Below are positions 34,550-46,479 of a stretch of 64,000 nucleotides of DNA, one piece after another; positions within the stretch are counted from its first letter, which is position 1; every line of letters starts with the position of its first letter. Source of the DNA: Ditylenchus dipsaci (taxonomy: Eukaryota; Nematoda; Chromadorea; Rhabditida; Anguinidae). The DNA lies in contig SADC01000301.1 in the NCBI GenBank assembly GCA_004194705.1, forward strand, positions 87,657-151,656, written 5' to 3'. The notes below the pieces were generated by a model, which searched no databases, was not told the origin of the DNA, and saw only the letters and a program-made list of their open reading frames with translations. Both the position numbers and the translations under genes were made by a program.

Positions 34550-36440
34550 AGCACAGCTAACCCTGCAGCACACTCAACCTCACAGTAAACCCTCCAGTAT
34601 AGTCAAGTTTCGAATACAGTAAATCCTGCAGTAGCGTTAGTTTCCAGTCAGGGTTCGTAGATGTCCTGCTTTAGCAGGAATTTCCTGCTTTTTGAGTTCA
34701 AATCCTGCTTTTTGATTTCGAAAAAGCAGGAATTTTAGAAGAGAACCTTGGCTCTTACTTACATATTTGTTGCGACTGCTTGTTATTTATTCATTTTTCT
34801 GTTTTTTCTATTTCGTGTTTTTCATGTTCTTCAATGACTTAATGTTAAAAATTTACAGGATGTTCTCTATTTTCAAACAAGCTAAGAGAAGCAAAAAGGA
34901 GCAAAAAAGAGAAGCAAAATATCATCGCTTCATACAAGAAATTCATTGGAGGTAAGAAGACAAAATATTTCTTATGCATCTTTTTTCTATTTTATAGGGT
35001 CATCGGATCAGTGCTTTCTCGATGTTTCTGAGGCGATCATCAACATCAGGGAGCTCAACAAAAGGATGCCTTTCAAAGTCTTTCGTCTCTAGAGAAGTGG
35101 ATCGTCCTCTTCAAGAGCAATGGCATGCTGGAATTGAAGAAGGTCGTCTGAGCTCTTCTAAGTCCCTTCCCTTCGAACGCGTATTGTGAAACCGTCTTCT
35201 CGCTGGTCAAAAGAATTTGGACTGATGAGAGGAATCGACTACAAGTTTCCACTGTCAATGCACTCGTCTCTATCAAGTGTGCTCCGTTGCAATGTGAGGA
35301 GGCTTTCGACTACTTTCTCCGAAACAAGGATTTGCTCAAGGAAGCCCAAAGTAGCGAAAAATATTGATCCGGTTTTGTGATTTGTTGATTCTGGTTGTTG
35401 AATTGGTTGAATAAAGAAATTATTGCTGTCTGGATTTGTTGTCCTGCTTTCGCCAAAAATTTTTGTACTAAATCCTGCTTTTTGAAATCAGAATCCTGTT
35501 TTTGCGATTTTCGATCTACGAACCCTGTTTCCAGTACAGTCAACCCTTCATCATAGTATACCTTCCAGTACAGCTAACCCTACAGTCAACCTTCCAGTAC
35601 AGCTAACCCTGCAGTACAGTCAACCTTGCAGTACCGTCAACTTTCTAGTACAGTCAACCTTTCAGTCAAATCAACCATCTAGTACAGTCAACCTTCCAGC
35701 ACAGTAAACCCTTTACTATAGTCAAGCTTCCAGTACAGTCAACTTTCCAGTACAGCTTACCCTCCAGTACGATCAACCTTCTAGTGTAGTGAAGCCTCCA
35801 TTATAGTCAACCTTCCATCACAGTTAACCCTTTATTATAGTCAACTTTCTATTACAGTTAACCCTTTATTATAGTCCACCTTCCAGTACAGCTAACCCTG
35901 CTAACCCCCAGTACAGTCAACCTTCAGTACAGTAAACCCTCCATTATAGTCAACCTTCTAGTACAGTTTACCCTGCAGTACAATCAACCTTCCAGTGTAG
36001 TGAAGCCTCCATTATAGTCAACCTTCCATCACAGTTAACCCTTTATTATAGTCAACCTTCCAGTAAAGCTAACCCTGCAGTACAGTCAACCTTCAGTACA
36101 GTAAACCCTCCAGTATTGTCAACCTTCCAGTACAGTCAACCTTCCAGTACAGTTAACTCTCGAGTATATAGTTAAATTTAGGTAATTTAAGATTTCACAG
36201 TTAACTTCAAGTCAACCATACAGTTAACTAATATAACTGTATGCATGCTAAAGTAAAGTTGACTGTAAATTTGAAAGAATAAAGTTAACTATAGGTTTAT
36301 AGTTATAGTTAATAAATAAATATACATCCAGTACAGTTAACCGCCCAGTATAGTCAACCTTCCAGTATAGTCACCCTTCCATTATAGTCACCCTTCGAGT
36401 ACAGTAAACCCTCGAGTATACACATCGAGTACACTTAACA
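34550..36440. repeat. AGTCAACC word array (forward), host to hAT element
   Basis: Long run of ccagtacagtcaaccttcca-type words in one orientation, interrupted at 34649-35527 by a hAT element. Includes an odd stretch, aaagttaactataggttta, near 36270. Confidence 0.85.
34649..35527 (+). mobile_element. hAT transposon relic inside the word array
   Basis: The ends CAGGGTTCGTAGATGTCCTG and mirrored ATCTACGAACCCTG are flanked by a perfect 8-bp duplication, TTTCCAGT. Plus-strand reading 35152-35367 gives PSNAYCETVFSLVKRIWTDE and RNRLQVSTVNALVSIK, the hAT C-terminal dimerisation region. The preceding in-frame WIVLFKSNGMLELKKVV is cut off by a TGA at 35149. Subterminal aatcctgcttttt words are repeated. 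Confidence 0.88.
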
Positions 36441-37072
36441 CTTTCTGCAGGTATTTAGTCTTAAACAATAAATCTAGCACCCTGTCCAACTACTTAAATT
36501 CTAGCAACAATTTAGAGTTCGCAGAACCATGGCAGACCTTAAAAGGACAGATGTAAAGTCAGTCTTTAGTTGACTGTAGATTTGTTCACGAGATTATTGT
36601 CAAAAGTGGACTGTAGAATAGTTACCGTATAGTTAGTTAACCTCTAATTTTTTTAAGGGGGCCACTATATCGAGGTTTTGCTTTTTAAATGCAAAAACTA
36701 TTTAGTTATTAAAAAACGATCGGCAAAATCGGAATCCTTACGATATTTGCGACCAGACTGTCATAACATAATCAATAAATTATTTCAAAAACAGGGTTAA
36801 AAAAAGTGTCGGACCCTAGGTGGGAACGAACTTGAGGTGGGGGCCACTATATCGAGGTTTGACTGTAATAGAGAGTGTGGTTCTATTTCACAACCCCCTT
36901 GGGTGTGGTTGTATTAGAGAGTGTGGTTCAAATAGAGAGTGTGGTTCTATTAGAGAGAATACGGTATACTGGAGAGTTAAGTGTACTGGGAGGTTGAATA
37001 TACTGGAGGCGTGACTGTACTGGAGGTTGACTGTACTGGAAGGTTGACTAAAATGGAAGTAAGTACACTTAA
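36441..37072. repeat. Mixed fragments: Tigger half, CCGTAT end, reversed word array
   Basis: 36650-36865 is one half of a Tigger-type palindrome (ccactatatcgaggtttgac, aagtgtcggaccctaggtgg). 36870-36965 carries gtgtggttctattagagag words ending in atacggta, a CCGTAT-family right end. 36966-37068 is AGTCAACC array in the reverse sense. 36441-36640 shows nothing. Confidence 0.55.
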
Positions 37073-37718
37073 CACGAAAAATACCGGTTATTACATTGGT
37101 TTATTTCGATGCAGAGTTTAACGCTGAGCACGCCTGTGTTATTAGTTTTTCAAAATTCGCACTAAGAATATGAGAAACGGCCCATTTTTGAAACCTTGTT
37201 TTTCGCGTTTCAAGCTATCGTTAATCGGATTCGTGTTTAGCATGGCCAATTTGCTTATTAAACTGCCCTCAAAGCTTACAACTTGCTGTGAAATTTCAAA
37301 TTCGCAAGTCTCGTATTTTTTAAAGTTTAAATGTTTTTTGTCTTGAGCGGAATTTGAAATTTCACAGCAAGTTGCAAGCTTTGAGGGCAGTTTCATAAGC
37401 AAATCGACCATGCTAAACACGAATCCGATGTCAAAAATCTAGAAAAATCTAGATCCGAATTATTTTTGGCAGTGTGATATACTGTTGGAAAGCTCTAATT
37501 CTGGGCTTTCCGACGGTATAAAAAAACGATACAAAAATTTATAGAAATCATAAGAAAAATGAAAATTAACGATAGCTTAAAACGCGAAAAACAAAGTTTC
37601 AAAAATGGGCCGTTTCTCATATTCTTAGTGCGAATTTTGAAAAACAAATAACACCGGGCGTGCTCAGCGTTATATTCTGAATCGAAATAAACCAATGTAA
37701 CAACCAGTATTTTACGTG
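37073..37718. mobile_element. TTAA-flanked palindromic MITE
   Basis: CACGAAAAATACCGGTTATT and mirrored AACCAGTATTTTACGTG lie between TTAA copies (37069-37072, 37719-37722). The arms mirror through gagaaacggcccatttttga and gaatttgaaatttcacagc. The empty site gtacacttaacgctgaag exists at about 62705, inside another array. Confidence 0.85.
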
Positions 37719-37949
37719 TTAACGCTGAAGTATATACACACGGATAAAAAAATTCCAGTGGGATCCCACCTAATTCCTACTGGTTCACCACCAAATCACC
37801 AGTGGGAGTGCCATCGGATGCGTGAGGGAATTCGGTGTTGTTCCAGTGGCAATAAGGTGGGATTCCAATGGAATTTAGGTGGTATTCCACTGGAATCGAG
37901 GTGGTATTCCACTGGAATCGAGGTGGTATTCTACTGGAAAAAAAGTATC

Positions 37950-38022
37950 CTGCCACTGTCCGGATTCGAACCGACCACCCGAGTGGTAAGACCCTGAGCC
38001 ACTACCCACTGAGCCAACATGT
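37950..38022 (-). repeat. tRNA-like sequence (SINE head)
   Basis: The minus strand reads ttggctcagtgggtagtggc (A-box-like) and, 35 bp later, gtcggttcgaatccggaca (B-box-like), the spacing of a tRNA gene. Acceptor stem pairing is not convincing, so I call it tRNA-derived. Confidence 0.5.
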
Positions 38023-38469
38023 CGTTTTAATGTATTGGGGTTATTAGACGCCTATATACTCAATTTATGAAATAATGAGTCTTTCGTTATTGAATGTGCT
38101 TTATTGGTGTGGATGAATGCAATCAAGTGATATAACTAGTGAAATTGAAGAATTAACAAGTACAACAGCAGGAGATGTTATTCGACTGACTTTAGCAATT
38201 TATATTTAATGGGAATTATGGGAGTATGAATCTCAGAAACGAAATTATATTTGTTAAACAGGGTTTTAATTTTTCGCTGTATGCTAATAACAAAATCATA
38301 AAAATCATGTATAACTCAGGATTGTAACGAAAATTGTGCTAGACTTTCCATGATAAAAAATATACAGTCGACGCTCGATTTAAGGACAGCCTGGGGACGG
38401 GCAAACACTGTCCTTAAATCGAGCTGTCCTTGTATCGAGCGTCCATGGATCGTAGCCTTTAGGCCCTTT
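38023..38469. other. No gene seen
   Basis: AT-rich sequence ending in a pogo-type end (cagtcgacgctcgatttaag at about 38367) with a mirrored cttaaatcgagctgtcc. Confidence 0.4.
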
Positions 38470-39700
38470 TTTTCCACAAACGGAAAAAAGGGCCAAACGC
38501 CCCTACGCCGCGTCCATATATCGATTTTTATTTATTTGAAAACCAAAACCAACAAAATTTTGTGTCCTTAAATCGAGCGTTGACTGTATAGAGATTTTTA
38601 ATGAGGACAAAATAATACTTAAACCAAACAGCTAGGTGATAAAAAATACATTCCTGGTATAAAAAGGTTAAAATAACATTAGTTTAGTGTCAACTACGAT
38701 AATTGGATAAAAATTGCCACTGGAATACCAGTAAGTCACAAATTCCAGTGGATTACCACCGGCATTCCACTGGTAAATTGCTAGATTTCCACCAAATTGC
38801 CACTTGTATCGAATATTCCAGTGGATTGCCACTGGAATTCCAGTGGTAAATTGGTGGATTCCACCAAATTGCCACTAAATGAGCGATTTACCAGTGGAAT
38901 GCCAGTGGCAATCCACTGGAAATTCATACTTTCTGGCATTCCAGTGGGAGTTACTGGTTGGCCAGTGGTCATTTAGTGGTCTTCCACTGGACTTCATTTT
39001 TCCGTGCACGAATATGAGGTTGTATTCTCCATCCGAGCACTCTGCGTGGGGCGAGGAGGATTCGTCACTGCAACTATTGATGAATTGCTGGTGATTGATT
39101 TTCTTATTGTCGGTAGAAATCACTACAAGGTCTGTTCCGACCACATTGCACTGCAGCCAAGAGAGGGGGGAGACGCCTATTTTTCATCGTATTTTTATTA
39201 TATTTTTTAAGTTGATTATCGTAATCATGGTAATTTCAGTAACCTTTATCAGAATTTTAATAAGTAATTATGTTGAACAGGGTGATTACTGTCATCTTGA
39301 TCACCATAATCAACCTAGAATATAAAATAAAAATATGGTGAAAAATAGGTGTCCGACCCCCCTCCTGTCCATAAACGAAGCCCCCAGCCAAAACAGGTCC
39401 CTTTCCATGTAATCAGAGTGCTGAACCCCTGTGTTTTAACATTCCCCTCTCATATTGAGATGCTTTTTGTAATTGATATTGAAAATTCAAAGCTTATCAA
39501 AAACTTCTAGTATAAAATTATAAATGGCATAGTTTTTTTATTTCATTTTTTATTGAATTCTGAAAAGATGGGTTTACTCAACTGTATTTTTTGCTACTTT
39601 TGCTAGTACAATATGGCCTATTTATTGATGACATGCCTAATTGTCCTCAAGGAACACCGGATAAGCCAGCCAATCTTGGATGTAATTTTCGAAAAACAAA
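38470..39700. repeat. Arm of inner inverted pair (partner 31437-32640)
   Basis: Reverse complement of the 31.4-32.6 kb arm over nearly its full length, including the CCAGTGG array and the cattgcactgcagccaagag block. Confidence 0.75.
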
Positions 39701-40228
39701 ATATTGACTCTGCTTCGAAATACAGACCCTCAAAGTTGAGGGGGAGGGAGGGGTCACTATTAGAGGGGGGGGGCTACTATTAGAGTAAATACGGTAAATA
39801 ATAAGATGACTTTGCTACCACAAAACGTGACTATAACACTAGTCGGGAGTCGAACCTGAGACTCGGTGTATTGAGTTGGTGTATCGAGTCGCAACTGTAT
39901 CGAGTTGGCGTATCGAGTCACAACTGTATCGAGTTGGTATATCGAGTCGCAACTGTGTCGAGTTGGTGTATCGACTCACAATGTGTATCGAGTCGTTGTT
40001 ATGCCTCTAATTCTATCAGTATCTACAATTTTTTGAACGCTCACGTAAATGCGACTGTATTTGATTTTTTTGGTGATATAATAAATCTCGATACACCGGT
40101 ACCTCGGGACCCACCTGGGGTGCCGGTTTATCTGGCGTAAGCTTTGTCGAATTTTTTCGTTGGCCAGCCAAATCAGGCTTTTTTACAGTGCCGGTTTATC
40201 AGGATGCCAGTTTATCGAGAGTAGACTA
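39701..40228. repeat. CCGTAT-family end, tRNA-like T-arm and GTATCGAGTTGG tandem in pogo-type element
   Basis: 39710-39794 ends gagtaaatacggta. 39840-39865 reads gtcgggagtcgaacctgag, a T-arm-like piece on the minus strand. 39867-40000 has about five copies of a 30-bp unit, gttggtgtatcgagtcgcaa. 40080-40228 carries ggtgccggtttatctggc words and ends gtttatcgagagtagacta, a pogo-like right end. Confidence 0.5.
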
Positions 40229-40703
40229 TATTTCAAAAAATTCAATCCCTCGATCCTCCTCATTAAAAAACTCGTAAAACGTGAGCTACTGTCACATAAT
40301 TATAGATTTTCAGCCTCACAGCCAAATGTATAATCAGTGTGCTCGCATCATTTTTTGAAAAAGGGCATGCGATCACAAAGAGGGGCATTTATAAGTAAAA
40401 ACTCAAGTGACTTTTAAAAAAAAGTGGACATTTTCCTAATAAAAAGAGGTATTGATTTTGGTAAAAAAATAATTAAAAGGTCATTTTATTACCCATCAAC
40501 GGGAAATTTGGTCATCATGTGTAACTGTGAACAATCCCACGGAACCCTGTTCAAATTTAAAAATTTACGACAAAAGAAGTGAAGGAATATTTTAGAGTGG
40601 ATTTAAAAAATAATTTCTCAAACACTACACAAAAAACCATTTTTCGTATGGTTGAAAAAGGGGAGAAAAAGAATGGGCCATTTCAAATTGGGCCAATTTG
40701 AAA

Positions 40704-41066
40704 GGTATACCAACGATCAGATACATATTGTGATCAGATACATCGATCAGATACACAGAATCAGATACATCGATCAGATACACTTTCGTTAAAACTTATC
40801 CACACCTTTTATTTCAACGTCCAATCAACATAACAGTACATCAAAACACTAACAATAACATCAAATTTTAATCGGATCTACGATAAAGGTTTTCATCTTC
40901 AATAAAGCTCTCGAATTCTGAGGATCGGCATCATTCCCCACCGGCTGGAATAATCAATGTTCAACTGATGCATTTCTGCATGATGAAGTTCAAATCTAGT
41001 TCAATTCATTTCTGATCGATGTATCTGAATCTGATCGATGTATCTGATCACAAGATCGTAGTTAGT
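40704..41066. mobile_element. Foldback element with GATCAGATACATC-word ends
   Basis: Four gatcagatacatc words on the left, three mirrored on the right (gatgtatctgatc). It is flanked by a perfect 10-bp duplication, CAATTTGAAA (40694-40703, 41067-41076). Inside, on the minus strand, a last exon after ttattccag reads PVGNDADPQNSRALLKMKTF and ends VDPIKI, followed by AATAAA. It lies just upstream of NOL10 and ends 54 bp before its ATG. Confidence 0.85.
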
Positions 41067-41120
41067 CAATTTGAAATAATAATTTGTCTTAGATTTTAAT
41101 TTCATAAATTTGCTTATAGT

Positions 41121-44100
41121 ATGCAAGTATCACTGTCGAACGATAGGAAGATCTACAATCTTAGCGCTGGAAAGTCATTGCAGAAGTAGTTTTTTTACTT
41201 TTAAAAAGCATGATCAGAATTTTTTTTAGTGGATATCGGACAAAAACGTCGAAAGCTGGAGCAAAAGGATGTGGACATTCGAAGACGAATAAACCTGATG
41301 CAAGATTGTGAGATGCCATGTGTCAGCCATACAGTCTGCTTTTCTCCTGATGGAAAATATTTCTTCGCTACAGGTACGTTTTCTTTATCAGTAGCAGCAG
41401 ATTTGCTTGATTTCAGGAACCTACAAGCCGACAGTAAAGTGCTACGAGGTCTCGGAACTGTCCATGAAATTTGAGCGTGGTCTTGATGCGGATGTGGTCA
41501 AAATGATTGTGCTGAGTGAAGATTCGTCCAAAGTGAGTTTCTATTGGTGTTTTCCCACCTAAGAGTTGCGACACAAGGCCTCTCTACTCGTGTTCGTAGA
41601 CTCAGCTGTACCAAAATTTTACTTTTTTAGTTTGTCATACTGGAGGAAGAGCGCTATGTCGAGCTGCACACAACCTATGGGCGTTACTTTCGCTTGCGTG
41701 TGCCACATTTTGGAAGAGATATGGCTTTTTGTCGTGAAGTCAGCGAGCTATACATTGCAGGATGCCAGTGAGATTTTTTGTTTTGGCAAATTGGGATTTC
41801 AGAAGAATTTTTTTCAGCAGCGACATTTTCCGTCTAAATCTGGAAGAAGGCCGCTTTCTTGAGCCGCTTAAATCAGACGCTTCTTCGCTTAACTGCTGTC
41901 AATTCAATGATGCTCACCAACTGCTTGTGTGTGGAACAAATGATGGACGTGTAGAAGCTTATGACTACAGGGATAAGAGGAGGGTATCCACATTGGATTG
42001 TGTCCTTAATAATGGAATAGCACTGCAGTTTGACGCAGGCAGCTCGTAAGGCCAGCCTTTCTGAAACTTTTCAAAAAATGTTTGTTGTAGAGTACCAGAT
42101 GTGACTTGTGTTCAATTCAAGGATGCGCTACATTTAGGAGTGGGTCTAAGCACTGGTCAGGTAAGCAATTTCTGCTTTTGGTAAATAGTCTACTTAAACT
42201 CATTGTTAGGTCCTTCTTTATGATATCCGTTCCTCCAAACCCTACATGATGAAAGACCATCAAATGGGATTGCCAATCAAGAAGCTGGAATTCGTGCCTG
42301 AAAATGAGCTTGTTCTCAGCATGGATTCAAGAGTTCTGAAGATGTGGCATGAAGAGAACGGAAAGCCCTTCGCGGCGATTGAGCCTGGTCATGACATGAA
42401 TGATTTTGCGCGTTTTCCTAATTCTGGTTCGTTTTTAACTCATTTGACCGGTCGTGTCGGACAGGTCAAATTTTTTCACTCTCATAGCAGCTAAATGTTG
42501 TCTATATGATGTCTACAGTCAACTCCCGATTTAGTGTACACTGGATTTAGTGTACACCTCGGTATAGTGTACACCTAAATGAAATAATTTTGACCGGCTT
42601 TTAATTAAAATGACTAAAATGAACCCTCGATTTAGTGTACACTCGATTTAGTGTACACCTGGAGCCGGTCCCCAGGGTGTACACTAAATCGGGAGTTGAC
42701 TGTATATCATGTTTTTTTTACCATCTGAAACGAGTTGAGTAGATCAAAAGTAACTCGTGATCTTTGCACTTACTCGGGCGGTCTGAATAAACTGAAACAC
42801 GTCGAGTAGTTCACGAGTTACTTTTGATCCAAAGCTCTACCAACCCACCTGAATACTACCTTATATGGGTGTGTCTAGCAACTGTATACTCGTGATTTTT
42901 TGTGGGCACCATGGTGATCGACATATTACTTCTGTAACTAGGTGCCTGTAAGGCCCCAGTTTACGTAGTTTGATGTGTTTATCTATGATTTTAATTACAT
43001 TTTATGTCGAATTCGAAAAAAAGTAGATTCTCTGTCGTGTTCCGTGTTCTTCGGGTAAGTTCATTAAATGACCAAAGTTTGATCATTTGCTGTCGTTTGA
43101 CCGGTCGAATGACCGTATTATTAAATGACCGGTCATTTCACAACCCTATTTTTCACCGAACCTTATCAAATCTATTTGTTTCATAGTTATCTTCAGGTTT
43201 ACTGTTCTTTGCAAATGACACAACGAAGCTCTTCCAGTATTTCGTCCCTTCACTTGGTGCGGCTCCAAAGTGGTGCTCTTACTTGGAATCAATCACGGAG
43301 GAGCTAGAAGAGGTTGAACAGCCGGCAGGTAACCTTTTAATAGTTCTCAAATTCTGCTGGAACTCACAAATTTTCGATTTCCATATGTTAGAAAAGGTTT
43401 TTTTCGCAACTTTTTTCGCAATCGACTCACCGGTTCGGGTCGCTAAAAGGCTTATTTACTATGATGCAAAAACTGTTCCAAATGAAATTTGTCTTGGGTG
43501 TAATTACCCCGAATCACAGAGTCCATTGTTTCTCACAACATTGAAAGTTTTGGAGCTCTTAAGTCTCAAGTTATAAACGATTTTGTGACTAAAAGACCAT
43601 ATTTCAGTGTATGATGATTACAAGTTCGTCACTAAGACTCAGCTGGAAGAAATCGGTCTGAAACATCTGGTTGGAACAAATGCGTTAAGAGCTTATATGC
43701 ACGGATACTTCATGGACGTGAGGCTATATGAAAGAGCGAAGACTCTGACGCAGCCAATGGCATTTGAAAATTACAAGAAGCGGAAGGTTGGTCGTTGTTT
43801 ATAAATTAGTAGAAAAATAAATTTCACTGCCGTTTTAGTTGCAAGAGCGAGTGGAAGAAGAGCGGGATGTGCATCTGATCAAGAAAGACAAAGTGCCTAA
43901 GTTGCCCAAGGTCAATAAAGAACTTGCTCTGAGACTTCAACGTGAACTGTCACTAGAAGAGAAGAAGGTTCACAAGGTATTTGGTTACTGTGTTGAGTGG
44001 AAGAGGGGATGTATTTTTTGTGAACTTTCAGCCAAAGAGAGCTTCCACTGCAACAATATTGTCAGACAGTCGCTTTCAGTCGTTGTTTGAAGATCCAGAA

Positions 44101-44235
44101 TTTGAAGTTGATCCAGACAGTGAGCAGTTCAAGGAAACAGCACCAAGGTTGAAGAAAATGGAATCCAAGAAATCTAGATCCAGGAAGCTGTTACAAAATA
44201 AACAGGAAGATTCGGATGAGGAAAAAGATAATTGA
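41121..44235 (+). CDS. NOL10: NOL10 homologue (nucleolar WD40 protein), 11 exons
   Basis: NOL10 (yeast Enp2) is a WD40 protein of the nucleolar small-subunit processome acting in 18S rRNA maturation. Exons: 41121-41185, 41230-41373, 41417-41532, 41631-41767, 41818-42045, 42091-42160, 42210-42426, 43197-43328, 43608-43786, 43839-43976 and 44032-44235. Family landmarks in order: MQVSLSNDRKIYNLSAGKSL, KDVDIRRRINL, YFFATGTYKPTVKCY, FRLNLEEGRF, LSMDSRVLKMWHEENGKP, YDDYKFVTK, LRAYMHGYFMDVRLYERAK and KLPKVNKELALRL. The C-terminus is acidic/basic (QEDSDEEKDN). About 542 aa, shorter than human (688). All junctions agree in phase except exon 1/exon 2, which is off by one nucleotide with the only GT donor visible, so that donor or a base is wrong. 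AATAAA lies at 44255. A pogo-type MITE sits in intron 7. Confidence 0.92.
42516..42702. mobile_element. Pogo/Tigger-type MITE in NOL10 intron 7
   Basis: CAGTCAACTCCCGATTTAGT and mirrored ACTAAATCGGGAGTTGACTG between TA dinucleotides, with internal gatttagtgtacac words repeated. Confidence 0.85.
42727..42862. mobile_element. GGTATTCAGG-type MITE copy in NOL10 intron 7
   Basis: catctgaaacgagttgag, gagttacttttgatcc and cacctgaatactacc match the 25009-25216 element. The left end is lost. Confidence 0.55.
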
Positions 44236-44290
44236 TTGTTAAAGCTTTTTTGCCAATAAATTTGTTCTTGGCTTGTTAGCATGTATTTTA

Positions 44291-45251
44291 GGGACACGGA
44301 CATTTCGTCCTAAAACCGTTTCGTCCCAAAACCGTTTCGTCCCAATCCGTTTCGTCCCAAGCCGTTTCGTCCCAATTTATTTTATCCCTAAACGCACAAT
44401 AATTTACGCGCTTCTAAAAAGGCACGTTTCCCCGAAAAATAGCCAGCTATCTTGCTGAAGCCGCCAATCACAGACTTCAAGTGGAGCTGGACGTCTGCCA
44501 TCCGGGGCTGTGGAAATTTATCAATGCTCTTCGAGTGGTTCAGCAAGGTCGTGATCAGAAGTACATCCAATGGCAAGCGGGGAAACGTCCAAAGGGAAAG
44601 CGAATGAAATACGTAGAAGCCGATCGTCGGATTCTCTATATTGTGCAAGACTACGAGAGACGGAGCACAGAAGAATTCTTAAAGGGGATTGCTAACAATT
44701 TTGAAATGGAAGATTGATTTTTGTTGTTTGTTCAAGTGTTATGTCGTTCAATAAAAAAGGTTTTGAATGTGGTAATGATCAGATGGGTGGTTTGAATAGA
44801 TAAATGTTTTTATTGCAAATTTAAAACAAATTAAGGCACGTTCAGAATAGCGCTCAGACCCGCTCCCACACCCGCACCCACACTCTATATGTGAACACTC
44901 AAATCCCACTCCCACACCCCACTGGTCACTCTTGACTAATTCAAATTTAATTGTGAACAAAAGTGTGGGTCTGGGTATGGGTGCGGGTGTGGGTGCGCGA
45001 TTTTAAGATTATGTGACCGTAGCTTTAAGGTTCTATGCAAATTTGAAACAAATAAAGGTTCGACATCCTTACGGGACTGTTAAAAGTAACGGATTTCCGT
45101 GTGCGTAAATTATTGTGCGATCAGAGATGAAATAAATTGGGACGAAACGGCCTTGGACGAAACGGCTTGGGACGAAACGGCTTGGGACGAAACGGATTGG
45201 AACGAAACGGCTTTGGGACGAAACGGTTTTGGGACGAAACGTCGCGTACCC
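44291..45251 (+). mobile_element. Foldback/NOF-like MULE element with GTTTCGTCCC-word ends
   Basis: Left end GGGACACGGACATTTCGTCC then about five gtttcgtccc words; right end mirrored, closing GACGAAACGTCGCGTACCC. The left flank tgtatttta and right flank tgtttttac resemble a diverged 9-bp duplication. It carries a MULE transposase C-terminus. It starts 55 bp after the NOL10 stop, just past its AATAAA. A TGGG/GTGTGGG-word tract lies in its second half (about 44860-45000). Confidence 0.8.
44440..44717 (+). pseudogene. MULE transposase C-terminal fragment
   Basis: The frame reads ASYLAEAANHRLQVELDVCH, then PGLWKFINALRVVQQGRDQK. After a short Lys-rich linker it continues YVEADRRILYIVQDYERRST and EEFLKGIANN, then stop and AATAAA. 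HPxLWKFIxxL followed by a Lys-rich linker and YxxxxxRI...IVxxYExR...FLxGIAxN is the tail I know from animal MULE/NOF-type transposases. The DDE catalytic region is absent; about 85 residues remain. Confidence 0.75.
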
Positions 45252-45446
45252 TGTTTTTACCTTCTAGAAGGGTATGAAAACAGGACAATTTCTGACCAAC
45301 ACACAGGAGCATACAGAATGGCGATTATGAAGTCACCTTCGTTGAATTGTCCTTCAATTTGTCTTGGCACATGAACAATTTTCGGTACTCTCACACTGTA
45401 CGTAGTGTCGATAAACAAAAAATTTATGATTTTTGAGCTCTGCGAC

Positions 45447-46467
45447 CAGTGTTTCCTAAAGTAACCCCTACACCTACACAAACCATACAGTACGCGTACA
45501 CTTGGAAAGTACCCTACATCTACACGTACACTTGACAATAAAACATACCATACACCTACATGTACACGTAAAATTAAACGTACACCTACCTGTACACCCA
45601 CACTTGAAATGAAACAAACCTACCCGTACACATACAGTTTGGCGTACTGTACCGTACAGTACACTAAGTGTACTATAGTACTATTAAGGTACTATAGTAC
45701 ACTTAGTGTACCGTACTGTACGGTACAATTAGTGTACTGTTGTACTATTATACGGTCAAATATACTATTGTACAATATATACAGTCAAACCTCGTTATAG
45801 TGCGACCCCAAAAGTTCGTTCCAGCCTCGGGTCCGACACTTTTTTTACCTCGATTTTGAAGATTTTTGTAAGTTCTGTTTTTACAGTCTGGTCCCAATAT
45901 CGTCAGGATTCCGATTTTGCCGATCGTTTTTCTGAAAACTAAAATTTTTTCTTCTAAAAAGCAAAACCTCGATATAGTGCGACCACATTTTCAAAATGTG
46001 GTCGCACTATATCGAGGTTTTGCTTTTTTTAGAAGAAAAATTTTAGTTTTCAGAAAAAACGATCGGCAAAATCGGAATCCTGACGATATTTGGGACCAGA
46101 CTGTAAAAACAGAACTTACAAAATCTTCAAAAATCGAGGTAAAAAAAGTGTCGGACCCGAGGCTGGAACGAACTTTTGGGGTCGCACTATAACGAGGTTT
46201 GACTGTAGTACTATTGTACACTTAGTGTACCGTACTGTACGGTACAGTACGCCAAACTGTATGTGTACGGGTAGGTTTGTTTAATTTCAAGTGTAGGTGC
46301 ACGGGTACGTGTACGGTTTATTTTAAGTGTACATGTAGGTGTATGGTACGTTTAATTTCAGGTGTATGTGTACGGGTGGGTGTACGTTCGATTTTAGGTG
46401 TTAATGTAGGTGTATGGTTAGATAGTACATGTAGGTGTTACTGTAGGGGTTACTTTCGGAAACACTG
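45447..46467. mobile_element. hAT-type palindromic MITE with GTACACCTAC words, holding a Tigger MITE
   Basis: CAGTGTTTCCTAAAGTAACC and mirrored GGTTACTTTCGGAAACACTG are flanked by a perfect 8-bp duplication, TCTGCGAC (45439-45446, 46468-46475). Both arms are arrays of tacacctacacgtacac-type words. The centre is occupied by a Tigger-type palindrome (45782-46205). Confidence 0.88.
45782..46205. mobile_element. Palindromic Tigger-type MITE
   Basis: CAGTCAAACCTCGTTATAGT and its exact mirror lie between TA dinucleotides. The arms are near-perfect reverse complements, with inner gggtccgacactttttttac. Half-copies of the same element occur near 17.35 and 36.7-36.86 kb. Confidence 0.9.
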
Positions 46468-46479
46468 TCTGCGACCGAT

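Noticed and set aside
37950..38022. Functional tRNA gene
   Set aside because: A- and B-box-like motifs are present, but the acceptor stem does not pair convincingly and neighbours are repeats; called tRNA-derived instead.
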